Source: Botrimarina mediterranea
Lineage (GTDB): Bacteria > Planctomycetota > Planctomycetia > Pirellulales > Lacipirellulaceae
Length of the DNA stretch: 64,000 nt
Assembly: GCF_007753265.1 (NCBI RefSeq)
Contig: NZ_CP036349.1
Coordinates: 2,575,363 to 2,639,362 of the forward strand
Direction of reading: 5' to 3'
Shown piece by piece: positions 1 through 7,391 of the stretch. Position 1 is the first letter of the stretch. Each line of letters begins with the position of its first letter. Below the pieces are notes generated by a model, which was given only the letters and a program-made list of their open reading frames with translations, ran no database searches and was not told the DNA's origin. A program made the translations under genes and the position numbers.

Positions 1-474
1 GCGGCGACGCTCTCCGATATCGGTGACGTGTTCTTGGAGACGGGGGCGACGCTGGACCTCGACTTCGCGGGCACGGACGACATCGACTCGCTGTTCATCG
101 ACGGCGTTTCCCAGGTGCTTGGCACCTGGGGCGCTATCGGATCGGGCGCGGCGAATCAGACTTCACTGATCACGGGCTCCGGCCTGCTCAATGTCTTGAC
201 GTTCGAGCCGTTCGTCCTCGCCGGCGATTACAACAACGACGGCCTGGTGAACGCCGCCGACTACACCGTCTGGCGTGACGGCGGGCCGTTGCAGAACGAG
301 ACCGCCTCGCCAGGCGTCGTCGATGCGGCGGACTACACGGCGTGGGCCAACAACTACGGCGCTGCAGCGCCCGCGGTGTCCACTGCGGCAGCGGTCCCCG
401 AGCCCGCCGCAGGAATCGCCGCCGGCGTTCTTGTCCTGGCCGGCCTGTCGGTTCGCCGTCGAGTTGCTTGCTGA
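1..474 (+). CDS. C-terminal part of a secreted dockerin/PEP-CTERM protein (5' truncated)
   Basis: The frame is open from base 1, so the gene begins upstream of the window. The visible part ends a beta-rich region (residues before LTGSGLLNVL) that resembles the tail of passenger-like repeats in planctomycete surface proteins. A dockerin-like module follows: GDYNNDGLVNAADYTVWRD, then VVDAADYTAWANNYG. The protein closes with a PEP-CTERM anchor: VPEP, a hydrophobic helix and RRR. PEP-CTERM proteins are exported and processed by an exosortase. The catalytic or binding part is outside the window, so no function is assigned. It lies 42 bases before the next PEP-CTERM gene on the same strand and may be cotranscribed with it. 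Confidence 0.8.
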   Translation, partial: AATLSDIGDVFLETGATLDLDFAGTDDIDSLFIDGVSQVLGTWGAIGSGAANQTSLITGSGLLNVLTFEPFVLAGDYNNDGLVNAADYTVWRDGGPLQNETASPGVVDAADYTAWANNYGAAAPAVSTAAAVPEPAAGIAAGVLVLAGLSVRRRVAC

Positions 475-516
475 ATCTTCTTGATTTCTCCTCTAGTGAT
501 CCCGAGGTAAGACCCA

Positions 517-1323
517 ATGAGACGGCGCCTAACGCGAAGCATGCTTGGCTTGGCCATGCTTGCAGCTACCGTGAGCGGAGGCTCAATCCAAGCCGCGATG
601 TTCGTGACCACCGCCGACGGCAACGGCGCGGATACGGCATTGCAGAACGATTCCCAGAGCGGCGGCACCAGCACCGTTGTTGCCGGCGGTTTCGGTAACG
701 TTCCCTTCCGGCGATCGGATGACTCTCGCCAGAAGATGCTGCTGGTGCGATTCGACATCTCGACGCTCGACAGCTCATCGTTCGCCGATGCGGTTCTGCG
801 TTTCGATTACAATCACAACCGTCTCCGGACGATGCGTGTTTATGCATTGGCTGAAGACTTCGACAATTGGGACGAATCGACCACCAGTTACTCCAACGCC
901 CCCGGCATTCTCCAGCCGGACCAGGGCGGATCGGCATACGACTCGGCTGGCAACAACTTCCTTGACGCCACCGAGTTGTTCTTTCCCGGCGCCCCGACTC
1001 CGGAGCGACCCAACCCGTTCCAGATTGGTACGATCCAACTCGAAGACACCCGGGGCCTGCCCGGTGGTCGCGGCGTGCTGATCTCGAACCCGGCTGCGCT
1101 GGACCTCGAACCAGTCCTGTCGGCTGACACCAATGGCTTGGTGTCCTTCCTCCTGTTCCAAGACGGCTCTGATACGTCGCAGACGGGCGACATCGCCACC
1201 AAGGAGAATGCCGCGTTACTTGAGCCAATGCTCGGCGTGCTGCCGCAAACATTAATCCCCGAGCCGACAACGGCGCTGCTGGCCGCAATCGGATTGTTCG
1301 GCCTCGGCGTTCGTCGTCGCTAG
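517..1323 (+). CDS. DNRLRE-domain protein with PEP-CTERM anchor
   Basis: A 268-residue exported protein. Residues 1-27 form a signal peptide (basic MRRRLTRSM, hydrophobic core, cleavage near IQAA). The body resembles DNRLRE-type beta-sandwich domains: a FVTTADGNGADTAL opening, the conserved core strand KMLLVRFDIS, then a VYALAEDFDNWDE segment. The end is PEP-CTERM (IPEPTTALLAAIGLFGLG then RRR). The start is supported by GAGG about 10 bases upstream. DNRLRE domains are common on planctomycete surface proteins but their ligand is generally unknown. The gene opens the pectin-degradation region, so a cell-surface accessory role is possible but is inference. A strong hairpin terminator follows. 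Confidence 0.8.
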   Translation: MRRRLTRSMLGLAMLAATVSGGSIQAAMFVTTADGNGADTALQNDSQSGGTSTVVAGGFGNVPFRRSDDSRQKMLLVRFDISTLDSSSFADAVLRFDYNHNRLRTMRVYALAEDFDNWDESTTSYSNAPGILQPDQGGSAYDSAGNNFLDATELFFPGAPTPERPNPFQIGTIQLEDTRGLPGGRGVLISNPAALDLEPVLSADTNGLVSFLLFQDGSDTSQTGDIATKENAALLEPMLGVLPQTLIPEPTTALLAAIGLFGLGVRRR

Positions 1324-1349
1324 AGCCAATCGGGCCAGGATTGATCTTC

Positions 1350-1380
1350 GGGGGCGGTGAGCGATCACCGCCCCCTCTTT
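1350..1380 (+). terminator. Intrinsic terminator after the DNRLRE gene
   Basis: An 11-base perfect stem (1350-1360 with 1365-1375), a GCGA loop and then TCTTTGTTTT. It lies 27 bases after the stop codon of the preceding gene and before the GH28 gene. Confidence 0.85.
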
Positions 1381-1406
1381 GTTTTGCGTTGCACCTGGGG
1401 TGATTC

Positions 1407-2723
1407 ATGTTGGAGACGATGCGACTCTTGCTGCTCGGCCTCAGCCTCTCTGCCGTGAGCCTAACCGCCGACGCGAAGGACTTCTCGCTCGTCGAGCACG
1501 GCGTCACGGCCAATAGCGACGACGTGCAAACGGCGGCGATCCAGGCCGTCATCGACAAGGCGGCGGAGCAGGGGGGCGGCCGGGTCGTCGTCCCCCGTGG
1601 CGTCTTTCGCAGCGGCGCCTTGTGGCTGCGGGCCGGCGTGGACCTGCACCTCGCCGAGGGCGCCGTGCTGCGTGGCTCGGGCGACATCTCCGACTTCCCG
1701 ACGTGCCAGACGCGCATCGAGGGAAAGGTCCAGCCCTGGCGCCCGGCACTGGTGAACGCGAAGTCGCTCAACAGTGTCCGCGTCACGGGACCCGGCGTGC
1801 TCGACGGCGCCGGCAAGCCCTATTGGGCCGCCTTCTGGAAGCGCCGTGCCGAGAACCCCAAGTGCACCAACCTCGAAGTCGAGCGGCCGCGACTGATGTA
1901 CTTCGACGGTTGCGACGGCGTCGACGTGCGCGACGTGACGCTCAAGGACTCGGGCTTCTGGAACCTGCACGTCTACCGCTGCAAGGGCGTCGTGCTCGAA
2001 GGCGTCACGATCACCGCGCCGCACGGCGACCCGCCGAAGATCACCGGCGACGCGCAGCCGTGGGACGAGGTCTCGATCGATCGCGCGCCGAGTTCTGACG
2101 GCATTGATGTCGACAGCTGCCAGGACGTCGTGATCCGTCGCTGCACGATTTCGGTCGGCGACGACTGCATCGCCCTGAAGGGGACCAAGGGGCCGCTGGC
2201 GATGGAGGACGCTTCGAGTCCGCCGGTCGAGAATGTCGTCGTTGAGGACTGCGACTTTCAGAGCGGCCACGGCGTGCTGACCTGCGGCAGCGAGGCGACG
2301 ATCGTCCGCAACGTCGTCGTCCGCGACTGCCGCGTCGGGCCGGCGATACCGCTGGTGCGGCTCAAGCTGCGCCCGGACACGCCGCAGTTGTATGAGAACC
2401 TCGTGTTCGAGCGGATCACCCTCGACGGCGCGCAGGCGATCTTCGACGTCAAGCCCTGGACGCAGTTCTTCGACCTCCAGGGCGCCGAGCCGCCCAAGTC
2501 GGTGGTCCGCGACGTCGTCGTCCGTGGCCTGCGCGGCACGGTGCGGTCGCTCGGCGAGCTGCGCGGCAACGAGGGGGACGAGATCAAGAACGTCACGCTT
2601 GAGGACATCGAGGTCGAGGCGCGCGGCAGCCGCCTCCGTGTTGGCGATGTCGAAGGACTTGTCTTCAAGGACGTGGTCGTCAACGGCGTCCCCTACGAAG
2701 CGGAAGGCGCCGAGCATGAGTGA
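1407..2723 (+). CDS. Glycoside hydrolase family 28 (polygalacturonase-type)
   Basis: A 438-residue secreted enzyme predicted to hydrolyse galacturonan or rhamnogalacturonan glycosidic bonds with inversion. Residues 1-22 are a signal peptide. The right-handed beta-helix carries the GH28 signatures in order: SSDGIDVDS (229-237, in the place of NTDG, with the catalytic Asp), GDDC (251-254), GHG (287-289) and RLK (318-320, the usual RIK). All catalytic positions are present. The protein has neither dockerin nor PEP-CTERM, so it is probably periplasmic. The stop codon overlaps the start of the next gene by 8 bases, which implies translational coupling with the beta-helix protein. Substrate fine specificity cannot be read from sequence; pectin is favoured by the CE12 and PL11 neighbours. 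Confidence 0.9.
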   Translation: MLETMRLLLLGLSLSAVSLTADAKDFSLVEHGVTANSDDVQTAAIQAVIDKAAEQGGGRVVVPRGVFRSGALWLRAGVDLHLAEGAVLRGSGDISDFPTCQTRIEGKVQPWRPALVNAKSLNSVRVTGPGVLDGAGKPYWAAFWKRRAENPKCTNLEVERPRLMYFDGCDGVDVRDVTLKDSGFWNLHVYRCKGVVLEGVTITAPHGDPPKITGDAQPWDEVSIDRAPSSDGIDVDSCQDVVIRRCTISVGDDCIALKGTKGPLAMEDASSPPVENVVVEDCDFQSGHGVLTCGSEATIVRNVVVRDCRVGPAIPLVRLKLRPDTPQLYENLVFERITLDGAQAIFDVKPWTQFFDLQGAEPPKSVVRDVVVRGLRGTVRSLGELRGNEGDEIKNVTLEDIEVEARGSRLRVGDVEGLVFKDVVVNGVPYEAEGAEHE

Positions 2724-4269
2724 GCGTGCAGTGACGCCCAGCGGGAAGGCAAGACACGTCCTTGGCGTGCGAGGCGTCGCTGTTGCGTTGGTGCTGGCGT
2801 CGATGATCACTGCGGCGCGCTCGGCGGAGTGGTACGTCTCTCCCGCGGGGAGCGACAGCAACACGGGCGCGATCGATTCGCCCTTTGCGTCGATCGCCCG
2901 CGGCCAGCAGGCGGCGTCGCCCGGCGACACGGTCTGGCTCCGCGGCGGCGAGTACCGTTACTCCGGCACGACCGGCAGCGCCAACGCGGTGCTCTTCAAC
3001 AAGAGCGGCGCCGCCGGCGCGCCGATCCGGTATTTCGCCTACCCGGGCGAGACGCCGGCGTTCGACTTCTTCGATTACCAGCCCGTCCAGCGCATCCGCG
3101 GCTTCAGCGTGCAGGCCGACTGGCTTCACTTCCGCGGCATCGAGATTCGCGGCGTGCAGCAGGTGATCACCAACGTGAACGAGTCGTGGGCGATCCGCGT
3201 CGAGAACCGCGCGGACAACAACGTCTTCGAGCGGCTCAACCTGCACCACAACGAGGGCCCGGGGCTGTTCATCGCCGACGGCGGCAACAACCTCGTGATC
3301 AATAGCGACTCCCACAACAACTACGACCCCGACCGCGGCGGCGAGAACGCCGACGGCTTCGGCAGCCACTCGAACGACCCCGGCAACCGCTTCGTCGGCA
3401 ACCGCGCCTGGAACAACAGCGACGACGGCTTTGACTTCATCAACTCGCCCGCCCCGGTGACGCTCGAGGACTCGTGGTCGTGGCGCAACGGTTACATCCC
3501 GGGGACGCTCACGCCGGCGGGCAACGGCGCCGGCGTCAAGGCGGGCGGATTCGGCCTCAACTCGGACACCTTCCCCGCGCCCGACAGCGTCCCGCGCAAC
3601 CTCATTGAGGGGAACCTCTCGTTCAACAACCGCGCGCAGGGCTTCTACGCCAACCACCACCCGGGCGCGATCGAGTGGATCGGCAACACGGCGTTCGGTA
3701 ACCCGCGCGGCTTCGACCTTCTGAACGACGTCGAGCCCGAGACTTGGCCCGCCGAGCACTACCTGCGGAACAACGTCTCGTACGGCAACAACCAGAATCT
3801 GATGAACGCCAACGGGACGCTGATCGACGACGAGAACAACACCTGGAACCTACGCGCGGTCACGGCGGACGATTTTCTCAGCACGACGCCCAGCGGGGTG
3901 GACTCCCCTCGGCGGGCGGACGGATCGCTGCCGGTGATCGACTTCATGCGGCTGGCGCCGGGGAGCAATCTGATCGACGCCGGCGCCGCGCTGGGCCGGC
4001 CGTTCAACGGACTGGCGCCCGATCTGGGGGCGTTCGAGTCGGGCTTCGCCGGCGACTTCAACGCCGACGGCAGGGTAGACGCCGCCGACTACACGTTCTG
4101 GCGCGACCGGCTCGGCCCGGTCTACTCGGCGACGGACTACGCCGTCTGGGTCGCGAACTACGGCACGCTGCAAGCGTCGATCCCAGCGGCGGCGGTCCCC
4201 GAGCCGGCGTTCGGGGCGGCGATCCCGCTGCTGGCCATCGTCTGCCGCTGCGGACGGCCGATCCGCTAG
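2716..4269 (+). CDS. Right-handed beta-helix pectate-lyase-like protein with short dockerin and PEP-CTERM
   Basis: The start chosen is ATG 2716, overlapping the GH28 stop; it gives a 517-residue protein with a signal peptide ending near ARSAEW. An in-frame extension upstream lies wholly inside the GH28 gene and is not credible. The mature N-terminus WYVSPAGSDSNTG and the repeated parallel-beta-helix turns (NxxxxN, SHNNYDPD, GENADGFG, NNSDDGFDF) are typical of PL9/PelL-type pectate lyases and related beta-helix enzymes. At the C-terminus a dockerin-like unit (GDFNADGRVDAADYTFWRD) is followed by a shortened second half (SATDYAVWVANYG) that lacks the usual second calcium loop. A PEP-CTERM-like end follows (VPEPAFGAAIPLL then a basic tail). 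It probably cleaves the same polymer as the coupled GH28. Confidence 0.8.
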   Translation: MSERAVTPSGKARHVLGVRGVAVALVLASMITAARSAEWYVSPAGSDSNTGAIDSPFASIARGQQAASPGDTVWLRGGEYRYSGTTGSANAVLFNKSGAAGAPIRYFAYPGETPAFDFFDYQPVQRIRGFSVQADWLHFRGIEIRGVQQVITNVNESWAIRVENRADNNVFERLNLHHNEGPGLFIADGGNNLVINSDSHNNYDPDRGGENADGFGSHSNDPGNRFVGNRAWNNSDDGFDFINSPAPVTLEDSWSWRNGYIPGTLTPAGNGAGVKAGGFGLNSDTFPAPDSVPRNLIEGNLSFNNRAQGFYANHHPGAIEWIGNTAFGNPRGFDLLNDVEPETWPAEHYLRNNVSYGNNQNLMNANGTLIDDENNTWNLRAVTADDFLSTTPSGVDSPRRADGSLPVIDFMRLAPGSNLIDAGAALGRPFNGLAPDLGAFESGFAGDFNADGRVDAADYTFWRDRLGPVYSATDYAVWVANYGTLQASIPAAAVPEPAFGAAIPLLAIVCRCGRPIR

Positions 4270-4508
4270 GCCTAGCGCCAGATCGCCGAGGATGGCCCCT
4301 ACGGGCCGCTTTGGGGCCAGGTGGACAAATGTATCGACCAAGGCCTGCGATCGAAATGCAAGCCATTAAACGGGGTCGCCCTCCGCTGGCGGCGCCGGTG
4401 AGAGAACGTCGGAGCCGTCGGCGCAATCTACCAGTTGGTTATTAGAGCGTGCTTGACTTGGCCGTAGCGTTTCTAGCCTCGCTCTGATCCACGGAGCAAC
4501 GTGGGGAC

Positions 4509-4704
4509 GTCTCGCGCAGAGACGCAGAGACGCAGAGTTGGATGCTTACAAGACTCACGCCAAGGCGCTAAGTCGTAAAGAACAAGTTGCTGTGCGATCG
4601 TTGGCGTCTGCGCTCATTTCTCGACGACTTTGTCTTTGCGCCTTGGCGGCTTGGCGTGAGTCTTCGCTGCCTACCCTCTGCGCCTCCGCGTCTCTGCGCG
4701 AGAC
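4509..4704. repeat. Nested imperfect inverted repeat, about 196 bases
   Basis: The outer arms 4509-4537 and 4676-4704 pair at 27 of 29 positions and are built of GCAGAGAC-type short repeats. The inner arms 4550-4584 and 4629-4664 share AAGACTCACGCCAAG as a perfect 15-base pairing and then continue imperfectly. Two independent repeat families are therefore nested around a roughly 45-base centre. Similar GCAGAG-rich intergenic elements are widespread in bacterial genomes, but their origin is not settled. Confidence 0.8.
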
Positions 4705-4785
4705 GCTACGGCAAAATGAAGTACGCTATAGAAGTTCGTTTCCAAATTGGGCGGCTTTGGAATGAGGCTGGGATCAGAGATTTCA

Positions 4786-4875
4786 CCACGACGGGCACGA
4801 AGGACACGACGTCCTGCTCGCCGGGGCTTCGTTAATTCAAGAGGCAATCCGTCGTGCTCTTTGTGCCCGTCGTGG
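4786..4875. repeat. Second inverted repeat with CACGACGGGCAC arms
   Basis: The arms 4786-4810 and 4851-4875 pair at 22 of 25 positions, with 13 consecutive pairs at the outside. The spacer is about 40 bases. The arm sequence is unrelated to that of the neighbouring 4509-4704 element. Confidence 0.75.
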
Positions 4876-4986
4876 TTCTCACTACTTACGCATCCGAATA
4901 ACGCCAAGCACTCTAAATGGGAACGAATGTCTAACTCAGCACACTAGCGCCCACGGCTCAGACGCCGCGGTTATGCGAAGCCATCG

Positions 4987-5793
4987 CTAGGGCGCCGGGG
5001 CGGGTTGTTGTAGCGTGTCGGCAAGGTTGACGCCGGGGCAATTCCGCAGGCCTTCGACGACGCACTCGGCGTTCAGCTCGGCGCCGGCGCGGGTGGTGTG
5101 GGTGTGGTCGGCGGCGGTGAAGTAGTCGCGGGCGACGCTCCGGTGACCGGCCGCCTCGTAGCGCTTGGCGACGATCTCGTTGAGGTCGACGAAGGGGACG
5201 CCCCCTTGCTCGGCCGCTTCGCGGGCCCACTTGCCGTAGTCGCCCGACGCCCTGGCGACACGCCCGTCACGCCAGAGGTTACGCGGCACGGGGGAGAGGA
5301 CGATCGGCCTGACGCCCTTCGCCTTGGCGTCGGCGATGTAGCGGCGCAGGTACCAGCCGTAGCTATGGACCGTCTCGGCGGCGCCGGTCTTCTCGACGAC
5401 GCCCTCCTGGGTCTCGTCGCCATTACCCTTGAGCGAGGCCCGCGGCCGGTCGCCCTTGAACAGCTCGCCGCCGTCGTTGTGCCCGAACTGGATCAGCAGG
5501 TAATCGCCGGGCCGCAGCGCGTCGAGCGAGCGGTCCCAGAGCCCCTCGGTGAGGTAGGTGCGGCTGCTGCGACCGCCGAGGGCGCGGTTCTCGACGACGA
5601 GTTGCTCGGTGTCGAAGTGCGCCTGCAACGCTTGGCCCCACCCCCACAGCCCGCCGTCGCCGCTTCCCTGCCCGTTCTTGACGGTGGAGTCGCCGATGAG
5701 GACAAGCTTGGTGACCGCGTGCGAGACGCAAGGCGTTGCGACTGTGACGGCCAGAGCAACGGTGATCAACGAACGGGAAGCAAGTCTTCGCAT
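4987..5793 (-). CDS. Rhamnogalacturonan acetylesterase (CE12, SGNH hydrolase)
   Basis: A 268-residue exported esterase that removes acetyl groups from pectic polymers such as rhamnogalacturonan. Residues 1-26 are a signal peptide. SGNH blocks are complete: GDST with nucleophile Ser36 (block I), Gly74 in RALGGRSSRTY (block II), GHND with Asn106 (block III), and DHTH with Asp229 and His232 (block V). The long segment between blocks III and V and the SYGWYLRRYI motif fit the CE12 subgroup rather than other SGNH families. No anchor is visible, so it is probably periplasmic. It stands convergent to the GH28/beta-helix pair; deacetylation would open substrate to those enzymes and to the PL11 lyase further on. 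Confidence 0.88.
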   Translation of the reverse strand: MRRLASRSLITVALAVTVATPCVSHAVTKLVLIGDSTVKNGQGSGDGGLWGWGQALQAHFDTEQLVVENRALGGRSSRTYLTEGLWDRSLDALRPGDYLLIQFGHNDGGELFKGDRPRASLKGNGDETQEGVVEKTGAAETVHSYGWYLRRYIADAKAKGVRPIVLSPVPRNLWRDGRVARASGDYGKWAREAAEQGGVPFVDLNEIVAKRYEAAGHRSVARDYFTAADHTHTTRAGAELNAECVVEGLRNCPGVNLADTLQQPAPAP

Positions 5794-5830
5794 CGGCAGT
5801 TACTGCTTGGTGAGGAGCATGAAGGAACAC

Positions 5831-5866
5831 AAAGGCCCGCGGCGCCATGACGACGCCGCGGGCCCA
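5831..5866 (-). terminator. Intrinsic terminator after the DUF1559 gene
   Basis: An 11-base perfect GC stem (5834-5844 with 5854-5864) with a 9-base loop. Read on the minus strand it ends in CCTTTGTGTT. It lies 35 bases beyond the stop codon at 5901. Confidence 0.8.
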
Positions 5867-5900
5867 ATAAGATAACTAGGCGGCAATGATTGTGATCGGA

Positions 5901-6992
5901 TCAGATTTCCTCGGCATTGCGGCTAGCCATCCCTCGGAGCAGCGCCGTGTCGATCGACTTCTCAACGAATCGCGCCGAACCATCGCACATGCCGAGGTTG
6001 GTGCCACCAGGGTGATTGCTCCCGAGACTCACATCGGTAATCGATGACATCGGACCACGAGTTACGGGGTCGACTAGCCCTCGTTCCTCAATGCCGTAAC
6101 GAACATTCTTGGCGTTTTGGATATACCCATAAGAGTCCGATTGTTTGCCGGTGTTCGTGGTGCTTCCCACGATCCAGGGTTCAGCTGAGGGAGGATTCTG
6201 GCTTTCGTCTTTGGATTGACGGACATCGCTGTTGAACCACGAGAGTTCACCATACATCATCGTCTTGCTGGTGCCGTCTGTTACATCTCCGAAGTTGATG
6301 TTGCTAAGCGGGAAAATGACGCCGTTTCTTGACGTCCCTCCCGAATCGCCATCGCCGTAAGACGCCCCGGGAAGCGTATCCTTGCAGCCGATGTCTTTAG
6401 CCATATAGGTCGCTTCTGGTTCCGAGGTCCAGGTGGCGGTTCCGCCGCCACGCCCGCCGACAACCGGTCGGCACTTAGAGGGACGGGCGCCCATGATCCC
6501 GACGTAATGCGAGGTTAACTCACTAACACGGATGTCACCTCGGCTGCCGCCGCTTAATCCGTAGTCGCGGCCGTTGATCGAGGTGAGCTGGGGAACGCCA
6601 CTCGGGCAGCGGAGGAATGAAAGCGGCATCTCCAGCACGGCCATTTGATCACGCCAGTGGGTGTTTTGATCGACAAGATTCAGCAGCGACTGCTCCTCCA
6701 TATACGGCAGCAGCTTTGCTTGGCTGCTCAAGGAGCTAGGCGTATCGCCGTGCGGCGGCAGCTTGCCTTGAGCGTCCATGTAATTGTGCGAGGCGAGCAG
6801 GATCTGCCGGAGGCGGTTGATGCAGTCGTTCCGCCGGGCGGCTTCGCGCGCCGCCTGCACCGCGGGGAGCAGCAGCGCTACGAGGATGCCGATGATGGCG
6901 ATCACCACCAACAACTCCACCAGCGTGAAGGCGCCCCGCGACCGGTCGGTCTTCGAGCGCGCAGCGACTAGCAACCAAGTGGATTGAAGCAT
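5901..6992 (-). CDS. DUF1559 family pseudopilin-like protein
   Basis: A 363-residue protein of the large planctomycete DUF1559 family. ATG 6992 is chosen because GGAGAG lies 6 bases upstream; ATG 7010 is the alternative. Residues 20-43 are a type IV prepilin signal and helix (RGAFTLVELLVVIAIIGIL), followed by LPAVQAAREAARR, which is diagnostic. Near the C-terminus is the family motif NHPGGTNLGMCDGSARF. Such proteins are probably processed by a prepilin peptidase and displayed at the surface; their function is unknown, though they are often placed next to polysaccharide-degradation genes. Here the gene is divergent from the PL11 lyase. The gene has its own terminator and is probably monocistronic. 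Confidence 0.9.
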   Translation of the reverse strand: MLQSTWLLVAARSKTDRSRGAFTLVELLVVIAIIGILVALLLPAVQAAREAARRNDCINRLRQILLASHNYMDAQGKLPPHGDTPSSLSSQAKLLPYMEEQSLLNLVDQNTHWRDQMAVLEMPLSFLRCPSGVPQLTSINGRDYGLSGGSRGDIRVSELTSHYVGIMGARPSKCRPVVGGRGGGTATWTSEPEATYMAKDIGCKDTLPGASYGDGDSGGTSRNGVIFPLSNINFGDVTDGTSKTMMYGELSWFNSDVRQSKDESQNPPSAEPWIVGSTTNTGKQSDSYGYIQNAKNVRYGIEERGLVDPVTRGPMSSITDVSLGSNHPGGTNLGMCDGSARFVEKSIDTALLRGMASRNAEEI

Positions 6993-7391
6993 CGATTGCT
7001 CTCCAGCCATCGACGGCGGGCTATAGGGGTCGAGCCATCCGACACACGCTGCGTAGGACGTCGGGACCGGGAAAAGAAGGACAACGAAAAGCGGCGACTC
7101 GGCGGTAGGGCCTCGTCGCGACCTGGATCGTAACACAGCCCCCCACGCCGCCGGAAAGCTCTGATGCCTGTCGGCGAAGGGTTTGCGTTAAATGGCGCCT
7201 CGCCTGCGTCCAAGGGAACCATTTCGAGGCGCCCCCGCGTTAAGATGGAAGGACGCCGCGCCCGGGCTCGCCCCCCGGGACGCTCATCTTCCAGCCTTAT
7301 CCTAACGTCGTTGACTCGCCGGCGCGGCGACTTCGGCGATTCCTCGAAGCACCGCAAACACGACATCGCGTGCTTCTCAAGCCCCGCTAGC
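6993..7391. other. Divergent intergenic region, DUF1559 / PL11
   Basis: About 400 bases between divergent genes. The PL11 reading frame is open upstream from 7164, but that extension lacks signal-peptide or domain character. Promoters must lie here; I see no convincing boxes or dyads. Confidence 0.6.

Larger units (their letters stand above)
4270..4986. other. 717-base gene-free stretch with two large inverted repeats
   Basis: This convergent gap lies between the beta-helix gene and the CE12 gene. I see no credible gene in it. Short open frames are low-complexity translations of the repeats described at 4509-4704 and 4786-4875. Bases 4270-4500 and 4876-4986 show nothing recognisable. Confidence 0.8.

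Noticed and set aside
1461-2930. A 489-codon minus-strand frame
   Set aside because: It is antisense to the GH28 gene, with Asp/Arg/Val-rich composition typical of reverse-frame shadows and no domain.
4538-4947. Several short open frames in the gene-free stretch
   Set aside because: They are low-complexity translations of inverted-repeat arms, lack ribosome binding sites, and overlap each other on both strands.
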